Shown here one piece after another: positions 41,572 to 44,951 of a DNA stretch of 44,951 nt. The position numbers were made by a program, and so were the translations under genes. The notes under the pieces are model-generated. The model had not been told where the DNA came from and did no database searches. It saw nothing but the letters and a program-made list of their open reading frames with translations. The stretch covers positions 1 through 44,951 of the forward strand of contig JAGAMK010000031.1 in NCBI GenBank assembly GCA_017624735.1. Direction: 5' to 3'. This DNA comes from Clostridia bacterium. GTDB lineage: Bacteria; Bacillota; Clostridia; Oscillospirales; Acutalibacteraceae. Each line of letters starts with the position of its first letter. Within the stretch, counting starts at the first letter, position 1.

Positions 41572-42101
41572 CAATTGAAAGCTTACTTGAAGAGATTGAA
41601 TCTATACTTGAGGAAGGTAAATCAGTACCTTTTACATCAAACCTTTTGGTTGATGCCAATGCAATCAAAACTGCTATTGAGGATATAAGACTCAATATGC
41701 CGGATGAACTTATGCAGGCAAGAAAAATCGCTTCAGAAAGAAAAGAAATTCTTACAGGTGCACAGGACAACGCGGATAAAATTATCGAAAAAGCACATCT
41801 TCGTGCAAAGGAAATCATTTCAGAAGACGAGATTACAAGAGGTGCAGAGATTCAGGCTGAAGAAATTATTCAACAGGCAAGACAGACTGCAAACGAAATC
41901 GTTGAACAGGCAAGAGCATCTGCAACTGAACTTACAGAGCAGGCAAGAGCATGGTCAAGAGATATGCGTACAAGTGCAAGTGAATATGTTGAAAGCATCG
42001 TTGCTGTTGCTGATGAAACTCTCACAAATTCAGTTAACGAAATTCGTCGTGCTCGTCAACACTTAAAGGCTGCATCACAGTCAAAACGCATAGACGAATA
42101 A
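41568..42101 (+). CDS. Alanine/glutamate-rich coiled-coil protein
   Basis: The 177-residue cytosolic protein has a short N-terminal segment (SLLEEIESILEEGKSVPF), then an almost continuous coiled coil. Residues about 100-132 consist of three 11-residue repeats with the core EQAR (IIQQARQTANE, IVEQARASATE, LTEQARAWSRD). This looks like the DivIVA/SepIVA-like or ATP-synthase-subunit-like helical proteins often found after coaD in clostridia. A role at the cell pole or septum is possible, but this is inference. Its start overlaps coaD. Confidence 0.75.
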   Translation: MTIESLLEEIESILEEGKSVPFTSNLLVDANAIKTAIEDIRLNMPDELMQARKIASERKEILTGAQDNADKIIEKAHLRAKEIISEDEITRGAEIQAEEIIQQARQTANEIVEQARASATELTEQARAWSRDMRTSASEYVESIVAVADETLTNSVNEIRRARQHLKAASQSKRIDE

Positions 42102-42158
42102 GTATTGTCTATTTTTCTGTAACTGCACTAACATAATTTAAAAACCATTATAATTCAT

Positions 42159-42199
42159 CACCTCGTAGCATATTTATTTATATAAATAGTTTCGAGGTG
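42159..42199 (+). promoter_or_regulatory. Hairpin that sequesters the ribosome-binding site of the DUF4830-like gene
   Basis: CACCTCG (42159-42165) is the perfect complement of CGAGGTG (42193-42199), which contains the Shine-Dalgarno sequence eight bases before the ATG at 42208. Inside, ATTTAT and ATAAAT form a second short stem. A TATAAT at 42149-42154 would start the RNA at or just inside the left arm. It could limit translation, or be a DNA operator. Confidence 0.6.
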
Positions 42200-42207
42200 T
42201 TTGTCTT

Positions 42208-42678
42208 ATGTTCGTATATTCAGTCCAGTCAAAGCATATTAAGGCGTTGGCATTAGGCGTGTTTGTTTTGTTCACAGTAGTTTCTTTGATGGTATTGTCC
42301 CGTGAAAGCAAAATGACAAGTAACGATGGTAGTCTTAATTTGAAGGCGTCAACCCACGAGGATAGAATGAGTTTTGTTTCTCAATTTGGTTGGGAAGTGG
42401 AAGAAGACCCTATTGAGATTAAAGAAATTATAATACCAACAGAATTTGACGATACTTATAATGCCTATAACCAGATTCAGAAAGAGCAGGGCTTTGATTT
42501 AACAGAATATGCAGGTGAACGCGCAAAGCGATGGACATATATTGTAAAAAACTATGAGGGCTATGAGAATAAAGAATGCATTCATATTAATATTTTAGTT
42601 CACGATGAAATTGTTATCGGTGGAGATGTTTGCTCCGTTGAACTTGAAGGCTTTATGCATGGATTCTCAAAACCTTGA
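42208..42678 (+). CDS. DUF4830-like membrane-anchored protein
   Basis: The 156-residue protein has a transmembrane or signal-anchor helix at about 10-29, a short spacer, and an extracytoplasmic domain beginning RMSFVSQFGWEVEEDPIEI. The domain contains the pattern IPTEFDDTYNAYNQIQKEQG and ends GGDVCSVELEGFMHGF. I recognise this pattern as the DUF4830 domain of clostridia, whose function is unknown. The ribosome-binding site lies in a hairpin. It is followed by an inverted repeat and the pseudouridine synthase gene. Confidence 0.75.
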   Translation: MFVYSVQSKHIKALALGVFVLFTVVSLMVLSRESKMTSNDGSLNLKASTHEDRMSFVSQFGWEVEEDPIEIKEIIIPTEFDDTYNAYNQIQKEQGFDLTEYAGERAKRWTYIVKNYEGYENKECIHINILVHDEIVIGGDVCSVELEGFMHGFSKP

Positions 42679-42738
42679 GTAACCACTGACAAAAAATATT
42701 TCGCTGATAATCGCAAACCGATTTAATCAGCGGTTACT
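42678..42738 (+). promoter_or_regulatory. Nested inverted repeat upstream of the pseudouridine synthase gene
   Basis: An outer pair AGTAACC (42678-42684) and GGTTACT (42732-42738) encloses an inner hairpin: CGCTGAT plus AATCG (42702-42713), loop CAAAC, then CGATT, a two-base bulge and ATCAGCG (to 42732). No T tract follows, so it is not a normal terminator. It may be a structured leader RNA or an operator. Confidence 0.55.
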
Positions 42739-42754
42739 TGATTGGATGTTTTAA

Positions 42755-43477
42755 ATGGAAAGACTCGATAAAATACTTGCTTCTCAAGGCAAACTTTCCC
42801 GACGTGATGTAAAAGAACTTATAAGAAAAGGTCTCGTCATGGTGAATGGTGTTGTTGTTAAGGATAGCTCACAAAAAATTGATGAGAATAAAGATGCTGT
42901 TTTACTGAATGGGGAAGAGTTAGCATTAAAAAAGCATATATATATTATGCTCAATAAACCTCAGGGAGTTGTTTCTGCAAGTGAAAGTGAAGAGGACGAA
43001 ACTGTTGTTGACCTTGTTCCCGATTCACTCTATCGCAAGGGACTTTTCCCTGCAGGCAGACTTGATAAGGATACAACAGGATTTGTTTTGATTACTGATG
43101 ACGGTGATTTTGCCCATAAAATCCTTTCACCCAAAAATCATATATTTAAAACCTATATTGCAGGTCTTGAACATGGTTTAGGTAGTGCCGAGATTGAAAT
43201 GTTGGAAAATGGTATTACTTTGGCTGATGGTACAGTCCTTAAAGAGGCAAAGGTTGAGATTATTGAAGACGGGGACAAGCCCTTTGTGAAAATTATGATT
43301 TGCGAGGGAAAATACCATCAGGTTAAAAGAATGTTTGCTGCGGCAGGGAATAAGGTAATATCCTTGCATCGTTCAAAAATGGGTGGTCTTGAGCTTGATA
43401 GTGCACTCAAACCTGGTGAATGTCGTGAAATAACTAAGGAAGAATTGCTTCTAGTACAGTCAAATAAAAATATTTAG
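42755..43477 (+). CDS. RsuA/RluB-family rRNA pseudouridine synthase
   Basis: The enzyme converts a specific uridine of 16S or 23S rRNA to pseudouridine. An S4 RNA-binding domain (residues 1-48, MERLDKILASQGKLSRRDVK in outline) precedes the catalytic domain with LNKPQGVVSA and GRLDKDTTG; D104 is the nucleophile. EGKYHQVKRMF is the conserved RNA-contact motif. The 240-residue length fits RsuA (U516) or RluB; I cannot separate the two. The ATG at 42755 has only a weak ribosome-binding site (TTGGATG). Confidence 0.9.
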   Translation: MERLDKILASQGKLSRRDVKELIRKGLVMVNGVVVKDSSQKIDENKDAVLLNGEELALKKHIYIMLNKPQGVVSASESEEDETVVDLVPDSLYRKGLFPAGRLDKDTTGFVLITDDGDFAHKILSPKNHIFKTYIAGLEHGLGSAEIEMLENGITLADGTVLKEAKVEIIEDGDKPFVKIMICEGKYHQVKRMFAAAGNKVISLHRSKMGGLELDSALKPGECREITKEELLLVQSNKNI

Positions 43478-43594
43478 TCAATTTGAACAAAGAAAAATGC
43501 AGTTAAAAAATAACTAAAATGCGTGAATTCACCAAAAAATAGTCAAATTCTTGTGTATTTTGTTTAAAAAATAAGAAAAAAATAAAAATTTTAC

Positions 43595-43623
43595 TTGCCA
43601 AATCGGATTTAATTGTGTAAAAT
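43595..43623 (+). promoter_or_regulatory. Candidate promoter of the CdaR-like regulator gene
   Basis: TTGCCA (43595-43600) and TAAAAT (43618-43623) are 17 bases apart. The gap before it (43478-43594) is AT-rich without recognisable features. Confidence 0.6.
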
Positions 43624-43667
43624 ACATAGTATCTTAATGGTGAATTTGTATAAAAGGTGGTATAACC

Positions 43668-44753
43668 ATGTCAAACAGATTGTTTCAGGGTATAGTACAT
43701 CAGATGACAGAAGTTGTTGATAGAACTTTTGGTGTTCTTGATGAAACAGGAACTGTAATCTCTTGCAGTGAGTTAAGCCGTATTGGTGAGGTTCAGTCAA
43801 ATGCTGTGTCAGATGTGTTTGCAAGTACTGAAAACATTGTTATAGATGGATGTACATATAAAGCATTCGGTACACATATGCATCCTGAATATGCAGTTTT
43901 TGTTGAGGGCGACGACGATATTGCAAATCGTTATGTTTCAGTTCTCTCCGTATCACTTTCTTCAATAAAACAATATTATGATGAAAAATATGACCGTGGT
44001 AATTTCATTAAGAATGTTATCCTTAATAATATTCTTCCTGGTGATATTTATATTAAAGCAAGAGAACTTCATTTCAATAATGATGTAACAAGAGTTGTTC
44101 TTCTTGTTAGAATTACAGAAAGAAACGATGTTTCTGTTTTTGATGTTATTCAGGACTTGTTCCCTGATAAATCAAAGGATTTTGTTATCAATATCAACGA
44201 TACAGATATCGCTCTCGTTAAAGAAGTTAAGAACAATATTGAAAATAAAGACCTTGAAAAACTTGCTCGTTCAGTTGCCGATTCATTGGGCACAGAGTAT
44301 TATACTCATGTTCTCGTTGGTATTGGTACTACAATCAATAATATCAAGGATTTGGCACGTTCATTCCGCGAGGCTCAGGTTTCACTTGAAGTTGGTAAGG
44401 TTTTTGATACAGAAAAAACTATCGTTAGTTATGAGAACTTAGGTATTGCAAGACTTATCTATCAGCTTCCAACAACACTTTGCGAAATGTTCCTTCATGA
44501 GATTTTCAAACGTGGCTCAATCGAAAGCCTTGACCACGAAACACTTTTCACTATTCAGAAATTCTTTGAAAATAACCTTAACGTTTCTGAAACATCAAGA
44601 AAATTGTTTGTTCACAGAAATACACTTGTTTATCGTCTTGAAAAAATCAAAAAGCTCACAGGTCTTGACCTTCGTGAATTCGACGATGCAATCGTGTTTA
44701 AAGTAGCATTGATGGTTAAGAAATATCTCGATGCAAATCCAATTAAATATTAA
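43668..44753 (+). CDS. CdaR/PucR-family transcriptional regulator
   Basis: The 361-residue protein ends in the PucR-type helix-turn-helix (about 295-357) with FFENNLNVSETSRKLFVHRNTLVYRLEKI in outline, the hallmark of CdaR-like regulators. The middle (about 130-270) fits the GGDEF-like degenerate domain of this family. The N-terminal 110 residues (VDRTFGVLDETGTVISCSE) look like a PAS-like or sugar-diacid recognition domain, so a small ligand is likely but unknown. AAGGTGG stands seven bases before the ATG. It is monocistronic with its own promoter and terminator and has no metabolic gene beside it in the window. Confidence 0.82.
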   Translation: MSNRLFQGIVHQMTEVVDRTFGVLDETGTVISCSELSRIGEVQSNAVSDVFASTENIVIDGCTYKAFGTHMHPEYAVFVEGDDDIANRYVSVLSVSLSSIKQYYDEKYDRGNFIKNVILNNILPGDIYIKARELHFNNDVTRVVLLVRITERNDVSVFDVIQDLFPDKSKDFVININDTDIALVKEVKNNIENKDLEKLARSVADSLGTEYYTHVLVGIGTTINNIKDLARSFREAQVSLEVGKVFDTEKTIVSYENLGIARLIYQLPTTLCEMFLHEIFKRGSIESLDHETLFTIQKFFENNLNVSETSRKLFVHRNTLVYRLEKIKKLTGLDLREFDDAIVFKVALMVKKYLDANPIKY

Positions 44754-44760
44754 AATACAG

Positions 44761-44786
44761 GGAGTTCCGTCTGGAACTCCTTTTTT
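44761..44786 (+). terminator. Rho-independent terminator of the regulator gene
   Basis: GGAGTTCC and GGAACTCC pair around GTCT, followed by six T. Confidence 0.93.
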
Positions 44787-44820
44787 CTTCTTATAATAAA
44801 TTTGAATTTATCGGGATGAA

Positions 44821-44850
44821 TGCAAAGTGCAAAACGCAAAGTGAAAAGTG
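44821..44850. repeat. Short GCAAAGTG-type repeat, second copy
   Basis: The purine-rich GCAAAGTGCAAAACGCAAAG stretch is close to the reverse complement of 2699-2725. It lies 25 bases outside the next repeat element, in the same relation as the first copy. Confidence 0.6.
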
Positions 44851-44875
44851 TCGGAACTGCGTTGCAATTGTAATG

Positions 44876-44930
44876 CCTCCCTCTGACGAGGGAGGTGGCA
44901 TTTTCGCAAGAAAATGACGGAGGGAGAGAT
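44876..44930. repeat. Repeat element, copy 4 (CCCTC subtype), one arm seen
   Basis: CCTCCCTC-TGAC-GAGGGAGG is followed by the inner hairpin CATTTTC-GCAA-GAAAATG and the tail GACGGAGGGAGAGAT. The frame equals the left arm of copy 2 while the inner hairpin is entirely different. The window ends 21 bases later, so a second arm may lie outside. Confidence 0.85.
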
Positions 44931-44951
44931 AGTGAACAGATAAACTAACTA

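Noticed and set aside
41869-41963. Variable-number repeat of mobile origin inside the coiled-coil gene
   Set aside because: The 33-base units stay in frame and fit the coil period. They look like protein-level repeats, with no sign of insertion; reported as a coiled-coil finding instead.

Overview
This 45 kb window is a low-GC chromosomal segment from a spore-forming Firmicute, most likely a clostridium of the Oscillospirales/Ruminococcaceae type. The evidence is the AT-rich codon use, the Gram-positive style division cluster that includes mraZ, a PASTA penicillin-binding protein and an extracytoplasmic DivIB, a meso-diaminopimelate-type MurE, the sporulation genes ylbJ, yqfC and yqfD, and the frequent TTG starts. 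The genus assignment is inference. I found no rRNA or tRNA gene, CRISPR array, transposase or prophage. Most of the window is conserved housekeeping gene order.

Layout. 1-5.4 kb: a repeat element, a NagD-like HAD phosphatase (minus), hisH-hisF, a second repeat element, a nitroreductase (minus), and the coupled pair pncB-ppa. 5.4-8.3 kb: an accessory island with an ECF-type sigma factor, its overlapping putative anti-sigma factor and a secreted papain-like cysteine peptidase, ended by a strong terminator. 8.3-22.4 kb: the division and cell wall (dcw) cluster mraZ-rsmH-ftsL-PBP-murE-murF-mraY-ftsW-murG-murA-ftsQ-ftsZ. It lacks murD, murC, murB and ftsA. 22.4-24.4 kb: a lipoprotein, and on the minus strand ylbJ with a small cysteine-rich protein. 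24.4-32.1 kb: yqfC-yqfD-phoH-ybeY-dgkA-era-(small yqzL-like gene)-recO-mutS2. 32.2-36.3 kb: a small lipoprotein, ylxM-ffh-rpsP-khpA, a terminator plus a third repeat element, then rimM-trmD. 36.4-42.1 kb: a polysaccharide deacetylase, HPr, uvrC, a Gph-like phosphatase, rsmD, coaD and a coiled-coil protein. 42.2-44.8 kb: a DUF4830-like protein, a pseudouridine synthase and a CdaR/PucR-type regulator, then a fourth repeat element at the edge.

How the genes work together. MurA, MurE, MurF, MraY and MurG carry the precursor from UDP-GlcNAc to lipid II. FtsW and the PBP polymerise and crosslink it at the septum built by FtsZ, FtsL and DivIB. DgkA may recycle undecaprenol, and the deacetylase may modify the finished wall. 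Era, YbeY, RsmH, RsmD, RimM, the pseudouridine synthase, TrmD, KhpA and S16 form a ribosome-maturation set. Ffh/YlxM serve protein targeting. RecO, MutS2 and UvrC serve DNA repair. PncB and pyrophosphatase form a push-pull step for NAD salvage.

The signals least explained by known genes are: (i) a family of intergenic repeats with a conserved frame and interchangeable, perfectly self-complementary inner hairpins; (ii) perfect inverted repeats at the transcription start of ylxM-ffh and over the ribosome-binding site of the DUF4830-like gene; (iii) a nested inverted repeat in front of the pseudouridine synthase gene; (iv) the sigma/anti-sigma/peptidase island. Gene identities rest on motif recognition by eye. 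No database search was run.
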